In this document: one piece after another, positions 1 through 7,260 of the stretch
How the letters are laid out: each line of letters starts with the position of its first letter
Numbering within the stretch: position 1 is the stretch's first letter
Assembly: GCA_946631855.1 (NCBI GenBank)
Contig: CAMPAL010000007.1
Span: forward strand, 1 to 43,700
DNA from: an uncultured Treponema sp.
GTDB lineage: Bacteria; Spirochaetota; Spirochaetia; Treponematales; Treponemataceae
Direction of reading: 5' to 3'
Length of the DNA stretch: 43,700 nt
Notes under the pieces: generated by a model
Databases searched by the model: none
What the model was told of the DNA's origin: nothing
What the model saw: the letters and a program-made list of their open reading frames with translations, nothing else
Translations under genes and position numbers: made by a program

Positions 1-17
1 TCAAACTTCAAATTCAT
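1..17 (-). CDS. start of a gene running off the left edge
   Basis: An ATG read on the minus strand at 17-15 begins an open frame (M-N-L-K-F) that leaves the window after five codons. It follows a GAGGT Shine-Dalgarno-like sequence and a CTATATT promoter motif at 46-40. Nothing can be said about the product. Confidence 0.4.
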
Positions 18-19
18 AA

Positions 20-62
20 ATCGTACCTCACTGAATTTTAATATAGGGTTTCGAGGTACGAT
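20..62 (-). promoter_or_regulatory. CTATATT promoter between arms of a 10-bp inverted repeat
   Basis: ATCGTACCTC at 20-29 and GAGGTACGAT at 53-62 are perfect inverted repeats. The CTATATT motif (minus strand, 46-40) lies between them. The left arm contains the ribosome binding site of the gene starting at 17, so a hairpin could hide that site in read-through mRNA but not in mRNA started at the motif. Confidence 0.45.
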
Positions 63-70
63 ATACAAAA

Positions 71-385
71 TTATTTTTCAAAATACCAGTCTGCAGCTTT
101 GTTGATATAATACGCAGCTTTTCTCAAATCTTGCACAGCCTTTTGCTTTATATCATTTCCAGTTGTTTGATCTCCAAATTTCCTGCCGCAGCGCAGAATA
201 TATTTTAAGGCATCCCCCATTGCCCAGCTTGATGATTCATTCAAATTCAAATACTCCAAAATAGAAGTAATTGCTTCCCAAGCCTCTAATTCCATTGTTT
301 CATTTTTGCGGTTTTTAAAAGGAATGTTTTGATAATGAGGAGCTTTTTGGACAATTTCTCCTCCGTCTTTTTCATTTTCATTCAT
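71..385 (-). CDS. DUF3310 family protein (T7 gp1.7-like)
   Basis: A 104-residue protein with the DUF3310 layout: an HY motif near residue 17, a central helix with ALKYILRCGRK, then QDLRKAAYYINKA. In phages this family includes T7 gp1.7, described as a nucleotide kinase, but most members are uncharacterised, so a nucleotide-related role is inference. The start has an AAGGAG site 8 nt upstream. It is the last gene of a minus-strand run of small early-type genes; the upstream gene ends 11 bases before it, so the two are probably co-transcribed. Confidence 0.7.
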   Translation of the reverse strand: MNENEKDGGEIVQKAPHYQNIPFKNRKNETMELEAWEAITSILEYLNLNESSSWAMGDALKYILRCGRKFGDQTTGNDIKQKAVQDLRKAAYYINKAADWYFEK

Positions 386-396
386 TTAATGACTCC

Positions 397-621
397 TTAT
401 ACAGTCTGGCCCACTAAAGGATTTTCTTCCAAAACTTCCTTTGTTTCTGTAAGAAGTTTCTCAATCTCAATTTTCTGTTCGTCTGTCAATTTTACAGAAC
501 TTGTTGCGGCAGAAACCTGAATCTTTAGTTCAGAATTTTCATTCTTCAATTGTTTTACTTTTGCAAGTAACTGTTTCGTTGTCTCTAACAACGCGTTTTG
601 AGCTTCAAAAATATTTTCCAT
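397..621 (-). CDS. small coiled-coil protein
   Basis: A 74-residue, highly charged protein. Residues 8-68 show heptad-like spacing of L/I/V with many K/E residues, so a coiled coil is likely; no catalytic motif is visible. There is no Shine-Dalgarno sequence before the ATG. Instead a CTATATT motif lies 9 nt upstream (637-631), suggesting a leaderless transcript. That motif overlaps the last codons of the preceding small gene. Function unknown. Confidence 0.6.
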   Translation of the reverse strand: MENIFEAQNALLETTKQLLAKVKQLKNENSELKIQVSAATSSVKLTDEQKIEIEKLLTETKEVLEENPLVGQTV

Positions 622-624
622 ATG

Positions 625-777
625 CTAAGAAATATAGCAGTTGTAAGCATACGGTTCTGCAAATTGTATAGTGTTTTCCTCAACGCTTTCAACTTTCACA
701 AAATCATATTTTTTGAATTTTTCGCCAAGCCACTTTTTTAATTTTTCATAAGTTGAAGAATTTACGCAACAAATCAT
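625..777 (-). CDS. small hypothetical protein, 50 aa
   Basis: A short frame starting MICCVNSSTYEKLKKWLGEK with a GGGGAG site 7 nt upstream. Its ATG overlaps the stop of the preceding frame (ATGA), a typical sign of translational coupling. The product has two adjacent cysteines at residues 3-4 and an amphipathic helix. No family recognised. Confidence 0.55.
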   Translation of the reverse strand: MICCVNSSTYEKLKKWLGEKFKKYDFVKVESVEENTIQFAEPYAYNCYIS

Positions 778-932
778 TTTTTCGCTCTCCCCAATAATTC
801 AATGCATTTTTCAACGTGTTCAGGTTGAAGTGCAGGTTTTTCAGGATCGTACCAGGAGGTCTGAACTTTGAAAATATAGGTTTGAGTTTTACTAGTTTTT
901 TCTGTGACCGTTTGTTCTACAGTGACTTTCAA
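774..932 (-). CDS. small ORF sharing a C-terminal module with the HAD gene
   Basis: A 52-codon frame with a possible TTG start, overlapping the 3' end of the HAD gene by about 40 bases and ending in an ATGA overlap with the next gene. Residues 25-50 (VQTSWYDPEKPALQPEH and following) match the HAD C-terminal stretch VQTSWYSETEPGLQLKH at about half the positions, though the DNA differs. It may be a genuine small gene using the same module or the 3' remnant of a second HAD-like gene. The start lacks a clear Shine-Dalgarno sequence. Confidence 0.45.
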   Translation of the reverse strand: MKVTVEQTVTEKTSKTQTYIFKVQTSWYDPEKPALQPEHVEKCIELLGRAKK

Positions 933-1585
933 GTTGTTTTATCCAAATTTGTCTTGAAGGGGCTTTAGGATCGTTTAATATAGATATTATTTCTTCTGCA
1001 TGTTTTAATTGAAGACCTGGTTCAGTCTCTGAATACCAACTTGTTTGAACAAATCTTTTATAGCCATCCATGTTATAGCAGCAAAGATCCTCCTCATCAT
1101 CATCTAAAACAGCAAAGTTCTTTACTTCAGGGTGTCTTTTCAACCAGCATTGAATTTGCAAACCTCTGCCGAAAAATTCTTTTACAGGTTCAGGGTTTGG
1201 GTTTTTATTCCAAATCACATCGTACAAACCTTTTTCATTTTCAACAAAATTATGTTTATGATATTTGTTGCTCAATTCATTATTGTATTCGTTTCCTATT
1301 TTATCTGTAATACGAATACCTGCTTTTTTCAAAATTCTGTACAGTCCGCATTTTTTATCAAAGTAAAAACATCTCCAGCTTGAGCTCATTACAATTTTGC
1401 ATTTTGTTTCATCGTGGATTTTTTTCAAAAGAGGAATTGTTCTATCATCTATTTGAGATTGGCTTTTTCCGTATTTTAATTTACGAAATTTATAATAATC
1501 AGACTCAAAGTAAATTTGAGAATTTAAAACGCCGTCAATCCACATCCAAAAAAAGAACTTTTGTTTTATCTTCTCTTGAATGCAT
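892..1585 (-). CDS. HAD-family phosphatase (SAK-type), frame-broken at the catalytic motif
   Basis: The C-terminal 213 codons show the HAD fold of the RNA-repair-associated (SAK_2) type: IDGVLNS, then KIVMSSSWR (motif II), a long insert, and AVLDDDEEDL (motif III). The correctly spaced start is the ATG at 1585 (AAGGAGG 9 nt upstream). It reads MHSREDKTKVLFLDVD and then hits TGA at 1537-1535, inside the nucleophile motif. Omitting four bases (1537-1534) gives LDVDGVLN exactly. The ATG at 1593, in the downstream frame, sits only 2 nt from the Shine-Dalgarno sequence and gives WMWID, lacking the nucleophile Asp. It is either recoded, a pseudogene or a sequencing error. Substrate unknown. Confidence 0.65.
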
Positions 1586-1622
1586 TTTGCCATACCTCCT
1601 TGAAATATAAATTCCGAAAAAT

Positions 1623-1629
1623 AATATAG
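1623..1629 (-). promoter_or_regulatory. CTATATT promoter motif of the HAD gene
   Basis: CTATATT on the minus strand lies 37 nt upstream of the HAD start, with an AAGGAGG site in between. It matches the motif seen upstream of many other genes in this window. Confidence 0.4.
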
Positions 1630-1638
1630 AGGATAGCT

Positions 1639-1860
1639 TCACATCCTTGGAATACGAAAAGCATCCAAAAAATTATCAACTGCTTCAACTTTCTTTTTGT
1701 AAAAAAGAATTTCTTTGCTTGCAGGATTTGAATTAAATCCTAAATCAAATCCATTCACATGAACATCCTGTAAAAGATTAATCAATTCCTGCTCTGTTTC
1801 AAATTGAAGTTTAATCTTTCCTTCTTTACGAAGTTTTTTCACAAAAAATCCAAAATCCAT
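1639..1860 (-). CDS. hypothetical protein, 73 aa
   Basis: Starts MDFGFFVKKLRKEGKIKLQF and ends with an R-I-P-R-M tail. It looks like a compact alpha/beta protein without recognisable motifs. The ATG has no Shine-Dalgarno sequence; a CTATATT motif ends 6 nt before it (1873-1867), the tightest example of the leaderless arrangement here. It is the first gene of the minus-strand run leaving the repeat island at 1904-2470. Confidence 0.55.
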   Translation of the reverse strand: MDFGFFVKKLRKEGKIKLQFETEQELINLLQDVHVNGFDLGFNSNPASKEILFYKKKVEAVDNFLDAFRIPRM

Positions 1861-1866
1861 GTTTAG

Positions 1867-1873
1867 AATATAG
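1867..1873 (-). promoter_or_regulatory. CTATATT promoter, leaderless arrangement
   Basis: CTATATT followed by CTAAAC and then ATG: six bases between motif and start codon, with no room for a ribosome binding site. Confidence 0.45.
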
Positions 1874-1903
1874 CGAAAAAGAGGCGAAAAGAAATAAAAA
1901 AGT

Positions 1904-2523
1904 GAATGTATAACGAGTTAGAGGGTTTCAAATATATTTTTAAAATTTGAAAAACCTTTTTAAAAGATTTTAAAAAATCTAACTCGTTGTACATTTAATT
2001 CTATTCCTTTATTTTATAACGCTTTAGCCCTGTTTTAATGTATCACTTGTTTTAATAACTCGTGATACATTTAATTTTTCATCAATGTATCATATGTTAT
2101 TAAAACTTATGATACATTAAAAAGAGGATAATCCTTTATAATACAACGAAAAGAGATTGAATGTATCACGAGTTAGAATTTATAAACTCTTTTAAAAACT
2201 TTTTTGAAATTTTAAAAAAATAATTAAAACTCCGTAACTCGTTATACATTCAATTCTCTTGATTTCTTAAATATAAAAAGCCATCTTCTTTTTATTTATA
2301 TAATACAAATCCTAACCTAAAGTAAAAAGATGAATGTACAACGAGTTTTAGGGACCTAAATATATTTTAAAAAATCAAAAAAGTTTTTTAAAGAGTTTAA
2401 TAAATCTATCTCGTTGTACATTTACTCTGCTTTACATTGTTTTTAATGTATCATATATTCATGATACATTTGAAAAAAGGAATTATTGAAAAAGATTCAG
2501 CCTATAATAAAAAATCCCCGGGG
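1904..2523. repeat. palindrome and promoter island R1 (gene-free)
   Basis: This gene-free stretch holds three long units (1904-1996, 2159-2251, 2332-2423). Each has an arm like GAATGTATAACGAGTTA, about 60 AT-rich bases, then the inverted arm TAACTCGTTGTACATT. Short palindromes lie between them (AATGTATCA/TGATACATT at 2038-2071, 2084-2118 and 2445-2470). Several palindromes are followed, about 15-20 bases on, by TATAAT-like boxes (for example 2139-2144), so operator-controlled promoters are likely. The same units recur at 21.1-21.7 kb and 43.4-43.7 kb. A CCCCGGGG palindrome at 2516-2523 closes the island. Confidence 0.85.
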
Positions 2524-2540
2524 TACAAACTAAATTGGAA

Positions 2541-3449
2541 ATGAATAGTTACAAAGCTATCGCGATGGTATTGACTCCATCCGAAAAATTCAATTTACTT
2601 CGTTATTTATTTATGAAAAGGTGTATATTTAAATTGAAAAATGTAAAAGAAAACTGGAAAATTACTCTTCGGGTCTATATTAGTCTATACTTATTTATTC
2701 TTACTTCTTTTTTTATTTTTGAAATGTACTTAGTTAAGCAAAACCCTGAAATACATATTGAAAGAAGTTTTAATCAAGTAGAGATTGAACCTGTAAAGAT
2801 TGAGCCGTTGGTTGTAAAATCTCCTTCCCCAATTTATAATCCTGTTTGGAAGGAATACGCGGAAAAAATTATAAGTACTTCCAAAAAAGAATGGGGAGAA
2901 AATGAAGAAAAATTAAACTTTGAAGGTGCAATTGAGTTAATTAAAAAGATTGAAAAAGCCGCTGAAAAATATCAAATGGATTTAAAAACAGCACTTGCTT
3001 TAGTTGACGTGGAATCTAGTTTTAATGCAAAAGCAAAAAATAGAGGAGGAGAGGCATACGGCTTATGTCAAGTTACTTTTCCCTGTTTGACTCAATATAA
3101 TTGGAAGTACGGAACAGATTATACATTAGAGGATATGTATGATGAAGATTTAAATCTTAAAGTTGGGTTTTGGTATTATAAAATTTATATTTTAAGCATT
3201 TGCAATAAAGAATATGATTTTATCACAACTAATGATGAATGGAAAACTTTTAGAGATGCTTATATTGCATATAACATAGGAATATCCACTTTTGCTAAAA
3301 TTGGAAAATCAGGCAGAAACTCTTTAAGACAGGGTGTTTATCCAAATAGCAAACATACTAAAAAATATGGAAAACCTGGAAGTTCTTATAATCCTCTAAA
3401 ACGCTGTATGAGAAAAGCTAAAGAATGGGGATTTGAAAATGTAATTTAA
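2541..3449 (+). CDS. membrane-anchored lytic transglycosylase (SLT domain)
   Basis: Counting from the ATG at 2541 (302 residues): a basic N-terminus, one membrane segment at about 41-65, a proline-rich linker, then a soluble-lytic-transglycosylase domain at about 130-270. Catalytic Glu158 sits in VDVESSFN, followed by AYGLCQVT (the usual GLMQ segment) and AYNIG (usual AYNAG). It should cleave peptidoglycan glycan strands with the enzyme tethered at the inner membrane, in entry or lysis. The start is uncertain: an ACTAAATT promoter motif ends only 4 nt before this ATG, no Shine-Dalgarno sequence is seen, and an in-frame ATG at 2613 also precedes the membrane segment. Confidence 0.8.
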   Translation: MNSYKAIAMVLTPSEKFNLLRYLFMKRCIFKLKNVKENWKITLRVYISLYLFILTSFFIFEMYLVKQNPEIHIERSFNQVEIEPVKIEPLVVKSPSPIYNPVWKEYAEKIISTSKKEWGENEEKLNFEGAIELIKKIEKAAEKYQMDLKTALALVDVESSFNAKAKNRGGEAYGLCQVTFPCLTQYNWKYGTDYTLEDMYDEDLNLKVGFWYYKIYILSICNKEYDFITTNDEWKTFRDAYIAYNIGISTFAKIGKSGRNSLRQGVYPNSKHTKKYGKPGSSYNPLKRCMRKAKEWGFENVI

Positions 3450-3466
3450 AAAAACGGAATTATCCC

Positions 3467-3665
3467 TTACATACTTAATGTAAAGACATTCTGACCGTTG
3501 CCAGTCAAATTTTCTGCTTCATCAAATGCCCCACAATCAGCTAAAGCAAGCTCAGCTAAGGCTTCAACACTCTCCACAGACGTTTTAGAAAGTTCCGACA
3601 CTTCTTTGATTTGAATTTAGGACTTCCGGCTTTTGAACCTGCACGTTTTCCTTTTAACGATTCAT
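3467..3665 (-). pseudogene. decayed small gene, frame broken at least twice
   Basis: The minus strand holds protein-like segments in two frames. One reads AGSKAGSPKFKSK, a basic stretch resembling an AT-hook. The other reads EVSELSKTSVESVEALAELA and continues to NGQNVFTLSM and a stop at 3467. A one-base deletion in an A run near 3612 separates them. The ATG at 3665 (ACTAATTA promoter motif just upstream) gives only M-N-R before TAA; a second CGT codon 14 nt later would re-enter the basic frame. Most likely a dying gene. Confidence 0.5.
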
Positions 3666-3670
3666 AGAAT

Positions 3671-3678
3671 AATTAGTG
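3671..3678 (-). promoter_or_regulatory. ACTAATT-type promoter motif
   Basis: CACTAATT on the minus strand lies 5 bases upstream of the ATG at 3665 of the decayed gene. It belongs to the ACTAAWT motif class. Confidence 0.35.
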
Positions 3679-3730
3679 AAAAATTTTTAAACCGTTTTGT
3701 CTTTTTTTGAAACTTTACAATCCAAAAGAC

Positions 3731-3737
3731 CTATATT
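3731..3737 (+). promoter_or_regulatory. CTATATT promoter motif
   Basis: CTATATT, then a GAAAGGA ribosome binding site and the ATG at 3761. The stretch from start codon back to GGTAC closely matches the start region of the gene at 26007. Confidence 0.5.
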
Positions 3738-3760
3738 ATTATTGAAAGGACGGTACAGAT

Positions 3761-4240
3761 ATGAAACAGATTTTTGACGAAAGAAAAGCATTAGCAGAAA
3801 TTGTTAATAGCATTACCGTAGAAGATGAACGGAATTGCTTTATTGCCGTTGAATATTTACCGAAAAATCAGCGGGAATCATTAAAGGCAGAAGGTCATTT
3901 TGTAACCCCCGAAGGTTTTACTAATACGGCATTAGGTTTTAACTTAGAAACATATAAAGATAGATGGGAAAATTTTGAAGTAGCAAAAGCTGAACTTGAG
4001 TCTGATGGGTACAAAGTTTTTGAGAGCAAAGACCTTAAAAAAGCACTTGTGATGTTGTTTAAGTACAGATTTCCAATCTACGATTGTATGGCAGATAAAC
4101 CAGAATGGTTAGAAACTTATGACAAGTATTATTTTGAATGGGCTGATTACAGGGATATGTTTTTATCTGATGAAGAAAAAGAATCCCGTGCTTCTGTATT
4201 TTCAGATATAGCAACAGGATTAGAAACTGTTGTACAATAA
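3761..4240 (+). CDS. hypothetical protein, 159 aa
   Basis: An acidic soluble protein beginning MKQIFDERKALAEIV, rich in aromatic residues toward the C-terminus (YDKYYFEWADYRDMF). No family recognised. It has its own CTATATT promoter motif 23 nt upstream and a GAAAGGA ribosome binding site. It converges with the minus-strand gene ending at 4254, with no clear terminator between. The first residues resemble those of the short gene at 26007 (IKQEIFD), suggesting related 5' regions or a shared N-terminal motif. Confidence 0.6.
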   Translation: MKQIFDERKALAEIVNSITVEDERNCFIAVEYLPKNQRESLKAEGHFVTPEGFTNTALGFNLETYKDRWENFEVAKAELESDGYKVFESKDLKKALVMLFKYRFPIYDCMADKPEWLETYDKYYFEWADYRDMFLSDEEKESRASVFSDIATGLETVVQ

Positions 4241-4253
4241 GATTTTTGATATT

Positions 4254-4781
4254 CTATGCAGCTTTTAATATATTTGATTTTGTAAAAGGAACTTTATGTT
4301 CTTTTAGGTATTCAATAAATCCTTCAAAAAAATCTAATAGCTGTTGTTTATCTTTATTACAATCTTCTTCTACTTCTTGATAAAATTTTTCTACAAGAAA
4401 TGTATTATATCTTGCATTTCCTTTCTGCAAGTATTTTGCACCTTCAACAATTACAGGTTCCTTTTCATCATCTAAAAATTCATACTTTTTCTTAAAGTTG
4501 AAAGGTGTATCAAATGGACTTTGTTCTGAAAATTTTCGACCAAAATCGTACCCAGCTTTTTTAGAATCTTTTGCATTTTGTATTGAAAATATTGCAGCTG
4601 AATTTTTTATCTCATTTAATTTTGTTTTTGATTCTTCTAATTCCAATTCTTGTTCAACCAAAACTAAAGTTTCATCCAATTCTCGTTCTGCTTCGTACAA
4701 TCTTCTTTTTGCAATACGGACTTTCCTTTCTGCTTTTTTGATTGCCTGAAGTTGTTTATCATAAATATCATTATCTTTCAA
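4254..4781 (-). CDS. protein with the shared basic N-terminal helix (tag family)
   Basis: A 175-residue helical protein. Residues 9-40 contain QLQAIKKAERKVRIAKRRL, matching the N-terminal helix of the proteins at 8971, 10699 and 38557. The tag is followed by RLYEAERELDET, offering L-x-E sites. The rest is charged and helical (PFDTPFNFKKKYEFLDDEKE). The start is TTG, chosen because AGGAG lies 8 nt upstream and no ATG fits. An ACTAATT motif lies upstream. Candidate internal head protein targeted by the tag; this role is inference. Confidence 0.6.
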   Translation of the reverse strand: MKDNDIYDKQLQAIKKAERKVRIAKRRLYEAERELDETLVLVEQELELEESKTKLNEIKNSAAIFSIQNAKDSKKAGYDFGRKFSEQSPFDTPFNFKKKYEFLDDEKEPVIVEGAKYLQKGNARYNTFLVEKFYQEVEEDCNKDKQQLLDFFEGFIEYLKEHKVPFTKSNILKAA

Positions 4782-4802
4782 ACTTTTATCTCCTATATTT
4801 TC

Positions 4803-4812
4803 AATTAGTTAG
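4803..4812 (-). promoter_or_regulatory. ACTAATT-type promoter motif
   Basis: CTAACTAATT on the minus strand, about 21 bases upstream of the TTG start at 4781, with an AGGAG site between. It matches the motif class found at the head genes. Confidence 0.45.
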
Positions 4813-4838
4813 CCCAAAAGTATGTTAGGGGATAATTC

Positions 4839-4875
4839 CAAAAAAAAAATAAGGGCTGATTTTTCAGCCCTTATT
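4839..4875 (-). terminator. rho-independent terminator
   Basis: AATAAGGGCTGA (4848-4859) pairs with TCAGCCCTTATT (4864-4875). Read on the minus strand the hairpin is followed by a run of about ten T. It closes the operon of the two genes 6370-4883. Confidence 0.85.
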
Positions 4876-4882
4876 ACTTTTT

Positions 4883-5818
4883 TCACTTAAAAGCCCTTTG
4901 TTCATGCAATTCTTCTTCCTCATCATCACTCAATTCTTTTAATTCAGGCTGCATTCCTTTTGCTTTCAAAATATAATTATCCAAATCCTCTGTTGAAGCG
5001 CTCAAAGTATATTGCTTACTCAAATCAAATTGATCTATATTTTCTGCATGTAATCTTTGTCCTAAACTTTGAAAATAATCCTGCACACTTTGTTCAGAAA
5101 AAATACAGGCTTTAATAAAAGTTTCAAAATCAGGAATTTCAGGAGTATCATTTTCATCTAAAGGGAATGCAATTGGGTCTGCGTCATCTTTTTCAAATTG
5201 AGTCATTTTTTCAATAAAATCTTTTAAATTTTTTGAAAACTCTTTTCTCCATCTATCATAAAAAGCTTTTGCAGGAGGTTCATCTGTTTTTCTTGGCATT
5301 CCCGCGGTTGCTCTAATATCATCAAAAGCTAAATCAATTTTATCTGCAAAATCATCTGCGCCTGCCCTTCTTATATCTTTAATAAATTGTTCCCATTTAT
5401 CTTTGTTTTTACCTTTTGCTAAAAACTTTGATAAAGCCTCTTTTATTTTTTGACCTCTATCCCCTTCAAAGTTTACATATTTACGAATATCATCTCCTTG
5501 TAACTCTGCAACTCCAAAACCAGACCAGATTGTTTTATTTTCATCAGTACCACTTCCCGCCAACAAATCCTCTGCGGATTTTCTTACAGCTTCCATTTTC
5601 AAACATTGAATTAAATTCTTCCAAACATATTCTTTGAAAATTGGGGAAACCATTCTTCCAAAAACGCCTTTTTCTTCTATAAAATTTAATTCAAGTAAAT
5701 TTTCACTTTTTTCTCTTAAAGCCTTCAAAATACTTTCTTGAACTTTTTCATCTAAAAGAGTTGCATCAGAATTTGGGTTTATTAAAATATCTTTAAAAAC
5801 TTCTTCCCAGGATTTCAT
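4883..5818 (-). CDS. probable virion or assembly protein, 311 aa
   Basis: An acidic, mainly helical protein starting MKSWEEVFKDILINPNSDAT, with W-containing segments (TIWSGFGVAELQ, FYDRWRKEFSKN) and an acidic C-terminus (SDDEEEELHEQRAFK). No known domain. Its ATG follows the TAA of the upstream gene directly, with GGAGGA across the junction, so the pair is translationally coupled. A good terminator follows. Its position beside head-type genes suggests a structural or assembly role, not proven. Confidence 0.55.
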   Translation of the reverse strand: MKSWEEVFKDILINPNSDATLLDEKVQESILKALREKSENLLELNFIEEKGVFGRMVSPIFKEYVWKNLIQCLKMEAVRKSAEDLLAGSGTDENKTIWSGFGVAELQGDDIRKYVNFEGDRGQKIKEALSKFLAKGKNKDKWEQFIKDIRRAGADDFADKIDLAFDDIRATAGMPRKTDEPPAKAFYDRWRKEFSKNLKDFIEKMTQFEKDDADPIAFPLDENDTPEIPDFETFIKACIFSEQSVQDYFQSLGQRLHAENIDQFDLSKQYTLSASTEDLDNYILKAKGMQPELKELSDDEEEELHEQRAFK

Positions 5819-6370
5819 TTATTCCTCCTCTTTCTGAATTCCAAAGGAACTAAAAAGGCGAAGAATTTTTTCAATTCCTCCAAAAACATTTTCAGCTTTT
5901 CCTTCAATTTGCCCTTTTGTCAGCAATTCAACAGACCATTCATTTGCTTTTTGAATTGTATTTTCCCAAGCGGTATTCAATTCAGCCTCTTTTAATTCTC
6001 TTGTTTTTTCTTCTTCTTTTTTCAAGCTTTCTTCTTCACCTGCTTTTGCCTGAGATTTTAATTCTTTTGCACTTTCATTTTCAGGGTCTTTTTCTAAAAC
6101 TGTATTTAAAATTGAAATTGCGGTTTTGAAATCCCCTTCAGAAATTTTTTCTTTTGCACTTTGAATATTTTTCTTCAAGAGAGATTTTTTCTCCTCATCT
6201 TCTTTTTCTTTTTGTAAATCTTCATCTGATTTTGGAACTTCAACTTCAACTTCTTTTTCTTCTAAAGGTTCTTCTTTTACAACCTCTTTTTCTAAAACAA
6301 TATCATCCCCTCCATCAAGATTGAGATCTTTTTCATTTATATTTAAAATTTTGTCTCTAATAAAATCCAT
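5819..6370 (-). CDS. glutamate-rich protein with a TPR-like segment
   Basis: 183 residues from the ATG at 6370 (GAGG 7 nt upstream), preferred over the upstream TTG at 6382. After a very E/K-rich region (residues 25-75) comes KISEGDFKTAISILNTVLEK, which fits a tetratricopeptide pair, then more charged helix and a hydrophobic C-terminal helix ending SSFGIQKEEE. A protein-protein scaffold role is plausible. Transcribed from a CACTAATTT motif at 6394-6386, first in a two-gene operon. Confidence 0.55.
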   Translation of the reverse strand: MDFIRDKILNINEKDLNLDGGDDIVLEKEVVKEEPLEEKEVEVEVPKSDEDLQKEKEDEEKKSLLKKNIQSAKEKISEGDFKTAISILNTVLEKDPENESAKELKSQAKAGEEESLKKEEEKTRELKEAELNTAWENTIQKANEWSVELLTKGQIEGKAENVFGGIEKILRLFSSFGIQKEEE

Positions 6371-6385
6371 TTTAAACCTCAAAGT

Positions 6386-6394
6386 AAATTAGTG
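6386..6394 (-). promoter_or_regulatory. ACTAATT-type promoter motif
   Basis: CACTAATTT on the minus strand, 15 bases upstream of the ATG at 6370. It is divergent from the CTATATT motif at 6411 on the other strand, so the two motif classes sit back to back. Confidence 0.5.
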
Positions 6395-6410
6395 CTCTAG
6401 GTAATAGTGA

Positions 6411-6417
6411 CTATATT
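6411..6417 (+). promoter_or_regulatory. CTATATT promoter motif
   Basis: CTATATT precedes AAGGGG and the ATG at 6435. It is a plausible promoter for the plus-strand run 6435-8213. Confidence 0.45.
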
Positions 6418-6434
6418 TTTTAAGGGGTGAAAAA

Positions 6435-6587
6435 ATGAAAGTGAGTCCAATTATACAACCTCCCTCTTTAGTTGCGCTACTTGAGGGAAAAACATTAAAA
6501 GCTTTGAATTTGAAGATAAAAGAAATTCAAGAAGAAAAAGAAAAAGAAAAAGAAGATGAAAAAAGAAGGTTAGATATCCTGGCCTGA
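6435..6587 (+). CDS. small charged protein, 50 aa
   Basis: Begins MKVSPIIQPPSLVALLEGK and continues as a K/E-rich helix ending RRLDILA. AAGGGG lies 9 nt before the ATG and a CTATATT motif precedes it. First gene of a plus-strand run of four. The proline-rich start followed by a charged helix is typical of small phage assembly or chaperone-like proteins, but no family is recognised. Confidence 0.5.
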   Translation: MKVSPIIQPPSLVALLEGKTLKALNLKIKEIQEEKEKEKEDEKRRLDILA

Positions 6588-6618
6588 AAACTAATTGAAA
6601 AAAAAGGAGTGAAAAATT

Positions 6619-7257
6619 ATGAAAATAATAGATTTTTTCAAAAAACTTTTTTACAAATCCCCTGATGAGAAATTATTCAAAAGTTTTATGAAAGGAGCTG
6701 GTGAAAAGCTAACCGCAAAAGATTGGCTCGCAAAAGTTCCAAATGATACAGATACGTCTTTAATAAGATACATGTCGAAAATTTTCCCAAAAATAGATTT
6801 TGAAACCTTCAAAGCTCCAAATTCTTTGTGGTCAACATTTTACGCAAAGATTGATGAGGAAAAGTTTACAGCGGAGGAATATTTTGATTATTTCTTTACC
6901 TCAAACCCTGAGTTGAAACTTTCTTGCAAAACAGATGAAGAGTCAGATGCAGAATTTAGAAAAGATTGGATTGATTTTGCTTTTAGTGAAAAATGGAGTA
7001 AAAATCCAAAAGAATGGAATTACCGTCTTTCTGAGCAGGGAGCTGATTCTGCATTTAGAGAATGGATGAAAGAAGAGGATTTGGAATTTATAATTTCTTT
7101 ACAGACGTTTGTAAAAAATGTAAAAAACCTTGTGGAAAGCGAGTTTGTAAATTATTTGAAAGAGATTGGATCTTATGAAACAATTTGGCATTCAAATGAA
7201 GAGTGGGAGGAATTGCTGAAAGGGTTTATAGACTATAAAAAGAAGTTAGGCAGGTAA
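6619..7257 (+). CDS. hypothetical protein, 212 aa, tryptophan-rich
   Basis: Starts MKIIDFFKKLFYKSPDEKLF and carries repeated W-containing helices (KDWLAKV, RKDWIDFAFSEKWSKN, FREWMKEEDL, HSNEEWEELLKGFIDYKKK). It is acidic with no catalytic motif. GGAG lies 11 nt upstream of the ATG. It is followed after 3 nt by the next gene, so one transcript is likely. Presumed virion or assembly protein by context only. Confidence 0.55.
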   Translation: MKIIDFFKKLFYKSPDEKLFKSFMKGAGEKLTAKDWLAKVPNDTDTSLIRYMSKIFPKIDFETFKAPNSLWSTFYAKIDEEKFTAEEYFDYFFTSNPELKLSCKTDEESDAEFRKDWIDFAFSEKWSKNPKEWNYRLSEQGADSAFREWMKEEDLEFIISLQTFVKNVKNLVESEFVNYLKEIGSYETIWHSNEEWEELLKGFIDYKKKLGR

Positions 7258-7260
7258 TGC

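Noticed and set aside
1904..2470. CRISPR array
   Set aside because: Repeats are palindromic, irregularly spaced, with AT-rich near-identical spacers and no cas genes.
2516..2523. CCCCGGGG followed by GTAC, resembling a cloning-vector polylinker
   Set aside because: Only about ten bases match and an extra G is present; the flanks are ordinary phage sequence. More likely a chance or functional palindrome.
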